From Corallococcus interemptor (GTDB lineage Bacteria > Myxococcota > Myxococcia > Myxococcales > Myxococcaceae), in NCBI RefSeq assembly GCF_003668875.1, contig NZ_RAWM01000076.1:1-41522 (forward strand): a stretch of 41,522 nt of DNA. Reading direction: 5' to 3'. A program made the translations under genes and the position numbers. Shown here piece by piece: positions 22,547-30,858 of the stretch. A model generated the notes under the pieces. That model worked only from the letters and a program-made list of their open reading frames with translations. It was not told where the DNA came from and made no database searches. The number at the start of each line of letters is the position of its first letter. Positions within the stretch are counted from its first letter, which is position 1.

Positions 22547-24738
22547 CGCCCGGAGGCAAGGCGCTGGCGGAGTTCGTCGCCGAGGCCACCGAAATCCTCG
22601 ATGCGCTGGGGCGCGACCTCCTGGCCCTGGACGAGGCGCGCGGCCAGGAGGCGGACCCGGAGCACATCAACGGCATCTTCCGCGCGGCGCACTCGCTCAA
22701 GGGCCTGTCCGGCCTCTTCGGCCAGGAGCGCATCAGCCAGCTGGCGCACGCGGCGGAGGACCTGCTGGACCGCCTGCGCCTGGGCCGGCTGACGCTGGAC
22801 GACAAGGTCCTGGACACGCTGGTGGACGCGCTGGACACGTTCCAGGCCCTGCTCGGAGAGGCATCCCGGAGCGAGGAGGGCCAGGAGCTCACCCAGCGCA
22901 CCCGCGCCATGGAGGACCGCATGGCGCGGCTGGGGTCGCCCCCGCCCGCCGTGGAAGAGGATCCGCTGGAGCGGCTGGAGCTGGACGGGACGGTGCGCGC
23001 CGTCTTCACCGAGTACGAGGAGCACCGGCTGCGCGAGAACGTGCGGCGCGGCGTGTCCCTGTGGCGGGTGCGCGCGGCGTTCGACCTCACGGATTTCGAC
23101 CAGGGACTCGCGGACCTGAACGCGCGCCTCAAGCCCCTGGGCGAGGTCATCAGCACGCTGCCCTCGTCGCGGCCGGGCGGCGCCAACGGCATCGCGTTCG
23201 ACCTCATCTTCGGCGCGAAGGTGGACGCGCGGGCGCTGGAGGCCGGTCTCAAGGGCACGCCCGCGGAGCTGGCGCCGCTGTCCGTCCGGCCGCCGCTCGA
23301 GGCCACCGACACCGAGGTGCTGCCGCCGCTGGGGGCTGACGAAGAGGAGGAGGGCGACGACGAGGGGCTGGTGGAGACCACGAGCCTCGCGACCGTGTCC
23401 TCGCCCCCCTTGGGAAGCCCTCCGCGCATGCGGGCGGTGACGCCTCCGGCCACGGTGGTGGGGCTTCAGGCCGCCGCGTCCGCGCCCATCCCCGCGGGCC
23501 GTCCCAAGTCGGAAGAGACGTCCATGCGCTCGCTCACGCAGACGGTGCGCGTGGACATTGGCCGGCTGGATGGGCTCATCAACATGGTGGGCGAGCTGTT
23601 GCTCATCAAGGCCAACCTCCAGCGGCTGGCGGAGACGTCGGGGCAGGACGGCACCGTCGCGCTGTCCAAGCTCTTCGGCCAGGAGCTGTCTCGGGAGACC
23701 CGGCAGCTGGAGCGCAAGCTGGAGGCGCTGCAGGAGGGGCTGCTCGAAGCGCGCATGGTCCCGGTGGGCCAGGTCTTCGACAAGCTGGCGCGGCTGGTGC
23801 GCAAGATTGCCCGCGAGGCCGGGAAGGAGATCGACTTCGTCAGCTCCGGCGGCGAGGTGGAGCTGGACAAGCTCATCGTGGAAGAGCTCAGCGATCCGCT
23901 GATGCACCTCATCCGCAACGCCATCGACCATGGCGCGGAAGGGCCGGAGTCGCGGCTGTCCGCGGGCAAGCCCCGGCGCGCGGTGGTGCGCCTGCGCGCG
24001 GAGCAGAAGGGCAACCACGTCGTCATCAGCGTGTCCGACGACGGCTCGGGCATCGACGAGGTGCGCGTGCGCGAGGTGGCGCTGGCGCGGGGGCTCGTCA
24101 CTCCGCCGCAGGTGAGTGAGATGACGCGGCGGGAGCTGCTCAACCTCATCTTCCTGCCGGGCTTCTCCACCCGCTCCAGCGTCAGCGCGCTGTCCGGGCG
24201 GGGCGTGGGCCTGGACGTGGTGAAGAACAACCTGGGCAACCTCTCCGGCATCATCGACGTGTGGAGCGAGCGCGGGAAGGGCACGGCCTTCCACCTGACG
24301 CTGCCGGTGACGCTGGCCATCGTGCGCGCGCTGGTGGTGGGCGTGAGCGGCCGCACCTACGCGGTGCCGCTCAACAGCGTGCTGGAGATCCTCTCCGTGC
24401 AGCCGCGCGACATCCGCACCGTGGAGCGCCGCGAGGTGCTGGATCTGCGCGGCCAGACGCTGCCCTTTTTGCGGCTGAGCCGGCTGTTCCACCTGCCGGA
24501 GCGCGAGGTGAACCGCCACTTCGTCGTCGTGGTGGGCCTGGCGCAGCAGCGGCTGGGCATCGCGGTGGATGAGCTCTTCGGCCAGCAGGACATCGTCACC
24601 AAGCCCCTGGGCGGCCGGCTGAGCGGGGTGAAGGGCATCTCCGGCGCCACCGACCTGGGCAACCGCCGCACCGTCCTGGTGCTGGATGTCGCGGAACTCC
24701 TGGAAGAGGGCATCGCGCAGGAGCGGCGCCGCGCTTGA
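22543..24738 (+). CDS. cheA: Chemotaxis-type histidine kinase CheA
   Basis: This 731-residue kinase has the full CheA layout: an Hpt domain (1-115) with H50 in FRAAHSLKGLSGLFG, then a middle domain (about 141-245, VFTEYEEHRLRENVRRG) likely to bind a receiver, an acidic linker, the dimer domain (about 325-400), the ATPase (N box HLIRNAIDHG near 455-464, DDGSGID, GRGVGLDVV), and a CheW-like C-terminus (about 590-731). No receiver domain is fused. The GTG start overlaps the stop of cheY. It phosphorylates the CheY-type and CheB partners in the cluster. It is not obviously of the flagellar type; myxobacteria use such systems for gliding, development or gene control. Confidence 0.95.
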   Translation: MTPGGKALAEFVAEATEILDALGRDLLALDEARGQEADPEHINGIFRAAHSLKGLSGLFGQERISQLAHAAEDLLDRLRLGRLTLDDKVLDTLVDALDTFQALLGEASRSEEGQELTQRTRAMEDRMARLGSPPPAVEEDPLERLELDGTVRAVFTEYEEHRLRENVRRGVSLWRVRAAFDLTDFDQGLADLNARLKPLGEVISTLPSSRPGGANGIAFDLIFGAKVDARALEAGLKGTPAELAPLSVRPPLEATDTEVLPPLGADEEEEGDDEGLVETTSLATVSSPPLGSPPRMRAVTPPATVVGLQAAASAPIPAGRPKSEETSMRSLTQTVRVDIGRLDGLINMVGELLLIKANLQRLAETSGQDGTVALSKLFGQELSRETRQLERKLEALQEGLLEARMVPVGQVFDKLARLVRKIAREAGKEIDFVSSGGEVELDKLIVEELSDPLMHLIRNAIDHGAEGPESRLSAGKPRRAVVRLRAEQKGNHVVISVSDDGSGIDEVRVREVALARGLVTPPQVSEMTRRELLNLIFLPGFSTRSSVSALSGRGVGLDVVKNNLGNLSGIIDVWSERGKGTAFHLTLPVTLAIVRALVVGVSGRTYAVPLNSVLEILSVQPRDIRTVERREVLDLRGQTLPFLRLSRLFHLPEREVNRHFVVVVGLAQQRLGIAVDELFGQQDIVTKPLGGRLSGVKGISGATDLGNRRTVLVLDVAELLEEGIAQERRRA

Positions 24739-24759
24739 GGCGTCCGCGCCGGGGGCTGC

Positions 24760-24765
24760 TATCCT
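24760..24765 (+). promoter_or_regulatory. -10-like TATCCT 7 bases before the first cheW
   Basis: TGC-TATCCT (an extended -10 form) ends 7 bases before the GTG start of cheW. No Shine-Dalgarno sequence is present. It may drive a leaderless internal transcript of the cluster. Confidence 0.35.
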
Positions 24766-24772
24766 CCGGCGC

Positions 24773-25336
24773 GTGTCCCGTTTCGAAGCCCTGCTCGACG
24801 CGTTCTTCTACCGCCCGGACGAGGACGTCAGCGGCCTCCTGGACTTCGCGGCGGGCAGTGACGGCCTGGCGCAGCCGCTCCTGGAGGAGGAGCCCGTCGA
24901 ATACCTGGCCTTCCGCCTGGAGTCGGAGTGCTACGCGGTGCCCATCCTCGCGGTGCGGGAGATCTGCAAGGTGCCGCTGCTCACGGAGATTCCGCGCGCG
25001 GAGCCGCAGCTGTTGGGCGTGATGAACCTGCGCGGGGAGCTGTTGCCCGTCTACGACGTGAAGCTGCGGCTGCGGCTGGCGGACGCGCCGCCGGTGGTGG
25101 CGGGGCCGGACGCGGGCCTGCCGCCCCGGGCCGCGCGCATCCTGGTGCTCAAGACGGAGGACGGGCCCGCGGGCGTGTGGGTGGACTCGGTGGCGGGGGT
25201 GGTGCGGCTCAAGCCGTCCATGGTGGAGCTGTCGCCCGCGGGGCTGCGAGGAGACCGCGACTGCGTGGCGGGGCTGGGGCGCAAGGGCTCGCAGCTCTAC
25301 ATCCTGTTGGATCCCGAGCAGGCGCTCGCCCCATGA
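24773..25336 (+). CDS. cheW: CheW-like coupling protein with N-terminal extension
   Basis: This 187-residue protein has a CheW domain from about residue 43 (EYLAFRLESECYAVPILAVREI) with the family motifs LLGVMNLRGELLPVYDVKLRL and VWVDSVAGVVRLK. An extension of about 40 residues precedes it (SRFEALLDAFFYRPDEDVSG). CheW proteins link receptors to CheA. The start is GTG at 24773, 35 bases after cheA. Its stop overlaps the second cheW by four bases (ATGA). The extension might contact the other unusual members of this cluster. Confidence 0.88.
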   Translation: MSRFEALLDAFFYRPDEDVSGLLDFAAGSDGLAQPLLEEEPVEYLAFRLESECYAVPILAVREICKVPLLTEIPRAEPQLLGVMNLRGELLPVYDVKLRLRLADAPPVVAGPDAGLPPRAARILVLKTEDGPAGVWVDSVAGVVRLKPSMVELSPAGLRGDRDCVAGLGRKGSQLYILLDPEQALAP

Positions 25337-25860
25337 CGGACCCCGTGAACCTGCTGGCCCGCCGCCCGCGCGGCGACGTGACGCGCGAGCCAACCGCGGC
25401 CGACGCGGAGGTGCAGCTGTGCGCCTTCTTCGTGGGCAACGAGGAGTACGTGCTGGACATCATGCGCGTGGAGGAGATCCTCCCGCCCCAGCGCGTGATT
25501 CCCATCCCGCATGCGCCCGCCTTCGTGGAGGGCGTGCTGCACCTGCGCGGCGCGATGCTCCCCGTCATCGACCTGCACCGGCGCCTCTTGAACCAGCCCT
25601 TGCAGGAGACGCGGCGCACGCGGCTGCTCGTGTGCCGGCTGGGCACGCGGCGCGTGGTGGCCCGGGTGGACCGCGTGGCGGAGGTGCTGCGCGTGCGGCG
25701 CGGCGACATCAAGCCCGCGCCGGCGCTCATGTCCGGAGGCCGCACGCCGTTCGTGGTGGGCGTGTGCGGACCGCCGGAGCGGCTGCGGCTGCTCCTGGAC
25801 CTGAAGGCGCTCTTGCGCGCGGAGCTGGAGCGCGACGCCCGTCCGCCGTCCTCGGGATGA
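25333..25860 (+). CDS. cheW: Second CheW-like coupling protein
   Basis: This 175-residue CheW-domain protein begins MTDPVNLLARRPRGDVTREP; the domain runs from about 28 (VQLCAFFVGNEEYVLDIMRV). Motifs are FVEGVLHLRGAMLPVIDLHRRL and RVDRVAEVLRVRR. It differs clearly from the first CheW, so the two are probably not interchangeable. The ATG overlaps the stop of the upstream cheW. Two CheW adaptors without a local receptor suggest a divided signalling array or a receptor encoded elsewhere. Confidence 0.92.
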   Translation: MTDPVNLLARRPRGDVTREPTAADAEVQLCAFFVGNEEYVLDIMRVEEILPPQRVIPIPHAPAFVEGVLHLRGAMLPVIDLHRRLLNQPLQETRRTRLLVCRLGTRRVVARVDRVAEVLRVRRGDIKPAPALMSGGRTPFVVGVCGPPERLRLLLDLKALLRAELERDARPPSSG

Positions 25861-25906
25861 GCGCGCCGCTTTCGTCGTGCGACCCGGGGATTTAGGGAAG
25901 GACGAC

Positions 25907-26296
25907 ATGCGAGACCTGAGCGGGCATCGGAAGTCGCTGGGTTGGCTCTACATGTTCGTGCACCTGCTGGTGCTGCTGGGCGCGGGAGGGCTGGCGTATG
26001 CCACCTGGCTGGTGGCGCTCGTCGTCGCCCACGGGCACTCCACGCCGCCCGTGACGGTGGCGGAGAACCCGGCGGTCCTGGGGATGTCGGTGTTCGTGCT
26101 GGTGCTCCTCGCGATGGCCATCGCGGGGCTCTCCCTGGGCGTGGCGCTGATTCGCGGCAGGCCCGTGTCCAAGGGCCTGGCGACGCTGCTCGCCATCCTC
26201 GCGCTGCCCAACTTCCCGCTGGGCACGGTGCTGGGCATCTATTCCTTCTGGTACTTCGGCCAGGAGGGCTGGGACGCGGACCTCCAGGAGGCCTGA
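25907..26296 (+). CDS. Small polytopic membrane protein of the Che cluster
   Basis: This 129-residue protein, not recognised, has three hydrophobic segments: about 12-38 (LGWLYMFVHLLVLLGAGGLAY), about 57-80 (VLGMSVFVLVLLAMAIAGLSLGVAL) and a third (LATLLAILALPNFPLGTVLGIYSFWYF) near the C-terminus, which ends in an acidic GQEGWDADLQEA. The ATG at 25907 has AGGGAAGG upstream. It lies between the second cheW and the HEAT-repeat gene, the place where a receptor might be expected, but it has no methyl-accepting domain and no periplasmic sensor. It might be a membrane anchor or sensor for this pathway. Confidence 0.75.
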   Translation: MRDLSGHRKSLGWLYMFVHLLVLLGAGGLAYATWLVALVVAHGHSTPPVTVAENPAVLGMSVFVLVLLAMAIAGLSLGVALIRGRPVSKGLATLLAILALPNFPLGTVLGIYSFWYFGQEGWDADLQEA

Positions 26297-26342
26297 GCGA
26301 GCCCTCGTGTCGCGAAGGGTGCGGAGGTGAACGTTTCCATCC

Positions 26343-26402
26343 GCCGCCGGGCTGCCCTCCCGTGCTGGGAGCAACCTCGTGGGACGCGACTCCCCCGGCG
26401 GC
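26343..26402 (+). repeat. Long-range inverted repeat before the HEAT gene
   Basis: GCCGCCGGG (26343-26351) and CCCGGCGGC (26394-26402) form a perfect 9-bp arm pair; inside, CTCCC and GGGAG form a second small hairpin. It lies in the 158-base gap between the membrane protein and the HEAT gene. It may be an attenuator, a terminator or chance in GC-rich DNA. Confidence 0.3.
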
Positions 26403-26454
26403 TTCAAGCAGGATGGGGACAACCCGAGGCACGCGAGCCCAACGGAGGACGGCG

Positions 26455-28446
26455 ATGAGCGACACGGTGCGGTCCCCCGCGGGGCAGGAGGAGGCTCGGT
26501 ACCGGGCGCTGCAGGCGGTGGATCCGCGCGCGCCCGGAGCGCTGGAGACCTTCACCACCGGCCTGCATGACGAGAGCTGGCGCGTGCGCCACGCGGCGGC
26601 GGAGGGCCTGCGCCGCGTGCCGGACGCGCCGGGCGTCACCGCGCGGCTCATCTCCGTCCTGGGAGAGCGCGGCGAGACGGGCGCGCGCAACGCGGCGGCG
26701 GAGGCGCTGGCGGGCCTGGGGCCGGTGGCGATAGCGCCGCTGGTGCAGTTGCTGGAGCACGAGGATCCGGATCAGCGCAAGCTGGCCGCGGACATCCTGG
26801 GCCAGCTGGGCCGCCCGGAGGTGGAGGACGTGCTCCTGCGCGCGCTCTCCGACGAAGACCTCAACGTGCGCGTGGCCGCCGCGGAGGCCCTGGGGCACAT
26901 GGGCGGAGACGCCGCGGCGCGGGCGTTGGAGGAGCTGCTGGACGCGCCCACGCCCCTGTTGCGGCTGGCCGCGCTGGAAGGGCTCGCGTCGCTCAAGCGC
27001 GCGCCGCCGTTGGCGCGGGTGATGGCGCTGGTGGAGGACTCTGGCCTGCAGCGCAGCGCCCTGCGGCTGTTGGGCCTCTATTCCCCGGGCGAGGCCACGG
27101 AGCGCATCTGCCGGGCCCTGGCGTCGCCGGTGCGCTCGGTGCGTGAGGCGGCGCTCGTCGCGCTGGGGACGCAGGCGTCGGGGCTGGGGCCGTACGAGCG
27201 CGGAGAGCTGGACGCGGTGGCGCGCTCGGTGCTGGCCGGCATCCCGGGCGTGACGGCGCACGTGGCGCAGGCCCTGGACGGAGACGACGTCCAGGTGCGG
27301 GCGGGCGCGCTGGTGGCCGCCGGGGCACTGGGAGAGGCGTCGCTCGCGGTGGCGGTGGCGGAGGTGGCGCGCGAGGACCGGTTGTTGCGCGAGGTGCTCT
27401 TCACGCTGGGCCAGCTGGGAGCGGAGGGGCGGCGCCTGCTGCTCGGGAGCATGGGCACGCTGTCCCTGCCCGCGCGCACGGTGGCGGCCGAGGCCCTGGT
27501 TCTGCTGGTGGACTCGACGTCGGTGCCGGAGCTGTGCGCGCTGCTGGAGTGGGCGGAGGACGACCTTCGCGCGGTGGTGGTGCGGGCGCTGGGGCGCACG
27601 CAGTCGCCGGAGGCCGTGGCTCCACTGGTGGCGCTGCTCGCCGACCTGTCGCTGTCGAGCATGGCGGCGCGGGCGCTGGAGCAGCTGACGGTGACGCATC
27701 CGCAGACGGCGCTGAACGCGCTGGAGGCGGCGGTGGAGCAGCGCACGACCCCCGCGGCGGTGGCGGCGCTGGGCCGGCTGGGCGGCGCGCGGGTGCTGCC
27801 CGTGCTGCGGCGGATTGCACGCGACGCGGACGCCTCCTGGCGCGCGGCGGCGGTGGAGGCGGCGGCCCGGGCGGACGGCGAGGCCGGCCTGGAGCTGGCG
27901 CGCGGCGCGCTGGCGGACGAGTCCCCCCGGGTGCGCATCGCCGCGGTGCGCTCCTTGGGACAGCAGGGCGGCAAGGAGGCCGCGGCGTTCCTGGGGCTCG
28001 CGCTGAAGGACGAGGACCGGGGCGTGCGCGTGGCCGCGGTGGAGGCCGTGGGCGCGGCCGGCGCGAAGGAGCGCTCGCCCGACCTGGAGTCACTGGTACG
28101 GCATGCCGACAGCGGGCTCGCGATGCTGGCGGTGCGCGCGCTGACGAACCTGGGCACGGTGGGCGCGGGCGTGCTGTGGGACGCGCTCAGCCATCATGAC
28201 GCGGAGGTGGTGAAGGCAGCGCTGGCGGCGCTGGCGTCGGCGGAGGCCTCGGCGGATGGGGCGTCGCTGGCGGTGTCGCTGTTGGGCCATCCGCGCTGGG
28301 ACGTGCGGGCGGCGGCGGCGCGTGTGCTGGGCGGCCTGGGGCGGCCGGAGTGCCTGCCCGCGCTCCAGCACGCGATGACGCTGGAGCAGGACGCGGTGGC
28401 GCAGGTGGCGCTGGCGGAAGCAGTCGTCCGGCTGTCGGGGCGTTGA
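26455..28446 (+). CDS. HEAT-repeat (PBS-lyase-type) scaffold protein
   Basis: This 663-residue protein is built almost entirely of HEAT/PBS-lyase-type repeats of about 31 residues, for example DEDLNVRVAAAEALGHMGG, DESPRVRIAAVRSLGQQGGK and DEDRGVRVAAVEAVGAAG. There is no catalytic motif, signal peptide or membrane segment, so it is a cytoplasmic solenoid for protein binding. The start at 26455 is given by ATG with AACGGAGG upstream. It lies inside the che cluster between the membrane protein and cheR. I recall that a HEAT-repeat protein (Cpc7) in the M. xanthus Che7 system regulates aggregation and sporulation; whether this one is similar cannot be told here. Phycobilisome-lyase function is unlikely. 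Confidence 0.88.
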   Translation: MSDTVRSPAGQEEARYRALQAVDPRAPGALETFTTGLHDESWRVRHAAAEGLRRVPDAPGVTARLISVLGERGETGARNAAAEALAGLGPVAIAPLVQLLEHEDPDQRKLAADILGQLGRPEVEDVLLRALSDEDLNVRVAAAEALGHMGGDAAARALEELLDAPTPLLRLAALEGLASLKRAPPLARVMALVEDSGLQRSALRLLGLYSPGEATERICRALASPVRSVREAALVALGTQASGLGPYERGELDAVARSVLAGIPGVTAHVAQALDGDDVQVRAGALVAAGALGEASLAVAVAEVAREDRLLREVLFTLGQLGAEGRRLLLGSMGTLSLPARTVAAEALVLLVDSTSVPELCALLEWAEDDLRAVVVRALGRTQSPEAVAPLVALLADLSLSSMAARALEQLTVTHPQTALNALEAAVEQRTTPAAVAALGRLGGARVLPVLRRIARDADASWRAAAVEAAARADGEAGLELARGALADESPRVRIAAVRSLGQQGGKEAAAFLGLALKDEDRGVRVAAVEAVGAAGAKERSPDLESLVRHADSGLAMLAVRALTNLGTVGAGVLWDALSHHDAEVVKAALAALASAEASADGASLAVSLLGHPRWDVRAAAARVLGGLGRPECLPALQHAMTLEQDAVAQVALAEAVVRLSGR

Positions 28447-28459
28447 GGGGAGGACCCGG

Positions 28460-29332
28460 ATGCCACGCTTCGACGAGGGCCGCCCTGAGATGACGCTGGA
28501 GGAGTTCCGGCTGCTGCGCGACCACGTCTACGCGCACTGCGGAATCCTCATCCACGAGAACATGAAGTTCGTGATGGAGCGCCGGCTGTGGCCCCGCCTG
28601 GAGGCGCTGGGGATCCAGGACTTCGGCTCCTACCACCGCTACCTGCGCTACGACGCCCAGCGCAACGCGGAGCTGGAAGCGGCGGTGGAGTCCCTCACCA
28701 CGCACGAGACCTACTTCTTCCGCGAGCCCGCGCAGCTCAGGGCCTTCTGCGAGGAGCTGCTCCCCATCCTGGAGAAGCGCAACGCGCACACGCGGCGGCT
28801 GCGGCTGTGGTCCGCGGGGTGTTCCTCCGGTGAAGAGGCGTACACGCTGGCCATGCTCCTGAAGGAGAGCGGCCGCTTCGACGACTGGGACGTGGAGGTG
28901 CTGGGCACGGACCTGTCGCGCCGCGTGCTGACCGTGGCCCGCCGCGCCGAGTACGGCCCCAGCGCCCTGCGCGCGACGCCGCCGGACCTGCTGGAGCGCT
29001 ACTTCGTGCCCGTGGGCGTCAACCGCGTCCGCGTGCGCGACGACGTGAAGGCGTGGGTGAGCTTCGGCCACCACAACCTGTCGGACGTGGCGAGCAGCCA
29101 GCTGGTGCCGCGCTCGGACGTCGTCTTCTGCCGCAACGTGATGATCTACTTCGACCTGGCCGCGCGCCGCCGCGTGCTGGGCGTCATCCGCGACCGGCTC
29201 TGTCCCGGGGGCTACCTGCTCTTGGGCCACGCGGAGAACCTGCTCAGCCTGGGCGCGGACTTCGAACTGGTGCACCTGAAGGGCGACCTCGTCTACCGCC
29301 GGCCCGAGCTTCCGGGCGGGGAGGGCCGCTGA
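28460..29332 (+). CDS. cheR: Chemoreceptor methyltransferase CheR
   Basis: This 290-residue methyltransferase adds methyl groups from SAM to glutamates of chemoreceptors. The N-terminal helical domain is followed by the SAM-binding core: TTHETYFFREP (about 79-89), WSAGCSSGEEAYTLA, FCRNVMIYFD and GGYLLLGHAEN. The ATG is at 28460, 13 bases after the HEAT gene, with GGGGAGGA upstream. Its stop overlaps the cheB start by one base (TGATG). The presence of a complete CheR implies that a methyl-accepting receptor exists, but none is in the window. Confidence 0.95.
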   Translation: MPRFDEGRPEMTLEEFRLLRDHVYAHCGILIHENMKFVMERRLWPRLEALGIQDFGSYHRYLRYDAQRNAELEAAVESLTTHETYFFREPAQLRAFCEELLPILEKRNAHTRRLRLWSAGCSSGEEAYTLAMLLKESGRFDDWDVEVLGTDLSRRVLTVARRAEYGPSALRATPPDLLERYFVPVGVNRVRVRDDVKAWVSFGHHNLSDVASSQLVPRSDVVFCRNVMIYFDLAARRRVLGVIRDRLCPGGYLLLGHAENLLSLGADFELVHLKGDLVYRRPELPGGEGR

Positions 29333-30375
29333 TGGCACGCCCGCTCACGGTGCTCGTCATCGACGACTCGGCCACCAACCGCCGCACGCTCACCACCCTC
29401 CTGGAGTCCTCCGGGGAGGTGATGGTGCTGGACTGGGCCCAGGACGGCGAGGAGGGCCTGAAGAAGGTCCTGGACCTGAAGCCCGACGTGGTGACGCTGG
29501 ACCTGGAGATGCCCCGGCTGGGTGGCCACACCTTCCTGCGCCTGCTCATGCGCGCGGCGCCCACGCCCGTCATCGTCATCTCCAGCTACGCGCACAAGTC
29601 GGACGTGTTCAAGGCGCTGGAGCTGGGCGCGTTCGACTTCATCGCCAAGCCGCCCCAGGGCACGCCCGCGGCGCTGGAGCAGCTGAAGCGCGAGCTCATC
29701 GACAAGGTGCTCGCCGCGCGCCACGTGAAGTCCGGCGGACGCCACGGGGCCGCGCCGCGCGCCTCCCTTCTTTCAGGCGAGGTGCCGCAGGTCATCGCCG
29801 TGGGCGCGTCCACGGGCGGGCCTCCCGCGGTGCAGCGGCTGCTGGAGGGACTGGCCGCGGAGCCCACCGTCAGCGTGCTGGTGGGCCAGCACATGCCCTC
29901 GCAGTTCACGCGGGCCTTCGCGGAGCGGTTGGATCGCATTGGCCCCTTCACGGTGACGGAGGCGTGCGAGGGCGACGTGGTGAAGGCGGGCCACGTCTAC
30001 ATCGCGCCGGGCGGGCGGCACCTGCTCCTGTCGGACCGCACCGGGCGCCTGGAGCTGCGCACGCCCTCGCCGGTGCCCGCGGACAAGTACGCACCGTCGG
30101 TGGACCGGCTCTTCGAGAGCGCGGCGGAGGTGCTGGGGCCTCGCGCGGTGGCGGTGGTGCTGACGGGCATGGGCGCGGACGGAGCGCAGGGCGTGCGCGC
30201 CGTGCGCCGCGAGGGCGGCGAGACCTGGGCCGAGTCCGAGGACACGGCGGTGGTGTACGGCATGCCCAAGGAGGCCATCGCCACCGGGGCGGTGAGCCGG
30301 GTGCTCGCGCTGGACCACATCGGCCCGGAGCTGGCCGCGCTGGTGCGCCGCCGCCGGCAGTCCGGCGGGCAGTGA
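29332..30375 (+). CDS. cheB: Chemoreceptor methylesterase CheB
   Basis: This 347-residue protein removes methyl groups (and deamidates glutamines) on receptors when phosphorylated. The receiver domain has D11-D12 and D57 in VVTLDLEMPRLGG, and KPP near 105. The effector has the catalytic serine in VGASTGGPPAVQ, the histidine in VGQHMPSQFTRAF and the aspartate in GMGADGAQG. The start at 29332 shares one base with cheR. The linker around 120-150 is short and basic. It is paired with cheR in the standard way. Confidence 0.95.
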   Translation: MARPLTVLVIDDSATNRRTLTTLLESSGEVMVLDWAQDGEEGLKKVLDLKPDVVTLDLEMPRLGGHTFLRLLMRAAPTPVIVISSYAHKSDVFKALELGAFDFIAKPPQGTPAALEQLKRELIDKVLAARHVKSGGRHGAAPRASLLSGEVPQVIAVGASTGGPPAVQRLLEGLAAEPTVSVLVGQHMPSQFTRAFAERLDRIGPFTVTEACEGDVVKAGHVYIAPGGRHLLLSDRTGRLELRTPSPVPADKYAPSVDRLFESAAEVLGPRAVAVVLTGMGADGAQGVRAVRREGGETWAESEDTAVVYGMPKEAIATGAVSRVLALDHIGPELAALVRRRRQSGGQ

Positions 30376-30431
30376 ATCGCTGGCTGCATGACAGCCGCCG
30401 CACAATCCCGGGCCGGGCGGCGCGCGGGTGC

Positions 30432-30437
30432 TAGGCT
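30432..30437 (+). promoter_or_regulatory. -10-like TAGGCT 7 bases before the last cheY
   Basis: TGC-TAGGCT ends 7 bases before the cheY ATG. GAGGGG lies in the short gap, so this one may have either a Shine-Dalgarno site or a leaderless start. Confidence 0.3.
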
Positions 30438-30444
30438 GAGGGGC

Positions 30445-30831
30445 ATGTCGCAGCAGCCGATCCGTGCGCTGGTGGTGGATGACTCGCAGGCCATGCGCCG
30501 CAGCATCATGTACGCGCTCCAGCGCCTGACGGACGTGGTCTGCATCGAGGCGCAGGACGGCGTGGAGGGGCTGAAGAAGCTCTCCACGCAGGGCCGCTTC
30601 GACCTGGTGATGACGGACATCAACATGCCGTTGATGGACGGGCTGAAGCTCATCCACCACATCCGCCAGACGCAAGAACACCGGGCGGTGCCCATCGTCG
30701 TCGTGACGACGGAGAGCGCGGCCGCGGACCGCGAGCGGGCCATGGCGCTGGGGGCCACGGCCTACCTGGTGAAGCCCGTGCAGGCCCGCGTGGTGCTGGA
30801 CACCGTGAAGGAGCTGCTGAAGCTCGGCTGA
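30445..30831 (+). CDS. cheY: CheY-like single-domain response regulator (cluster end)
   Basis: This 128-residue receiver has D12-D13, D58 in LVMTDINMPLMDG, a switch threonine in VVVTTES and a lysine in YLVKPVQ. The start at 30445 is chosen because MSQQPIRALVVDDS is the receiver start. It closes the nine-gene cluster, with a different surface from the first CheY. One may be the output and the other a sink, but which is which cannot be seen. An ABC exporter gene begins 27 bases later. Confidence 0.93.
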   Translation: MSQQPIRALVVDDSQAMRRSIMYALQRLTDVVCIEAQDGVEGLKKLSTQGRFDLVMTDINMPLMDGLKLIHHIRQTQEHRAVPIVVVTTESAAADRERAMALGATAYLVKPVQARVVLDTVKELLKLG

Positions 30832-30858
30832 GCTTCCGGCGGCATCCCAAGGGCACGC

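Noticed and set aside
26455-28446. Phycobilisome lyase function for the HEAT-repeat protein
   Set aside because: The PBS-lyase repeat is a general HEAT variant; the host has no phycobilisomes and the gene sits in a che cluster.
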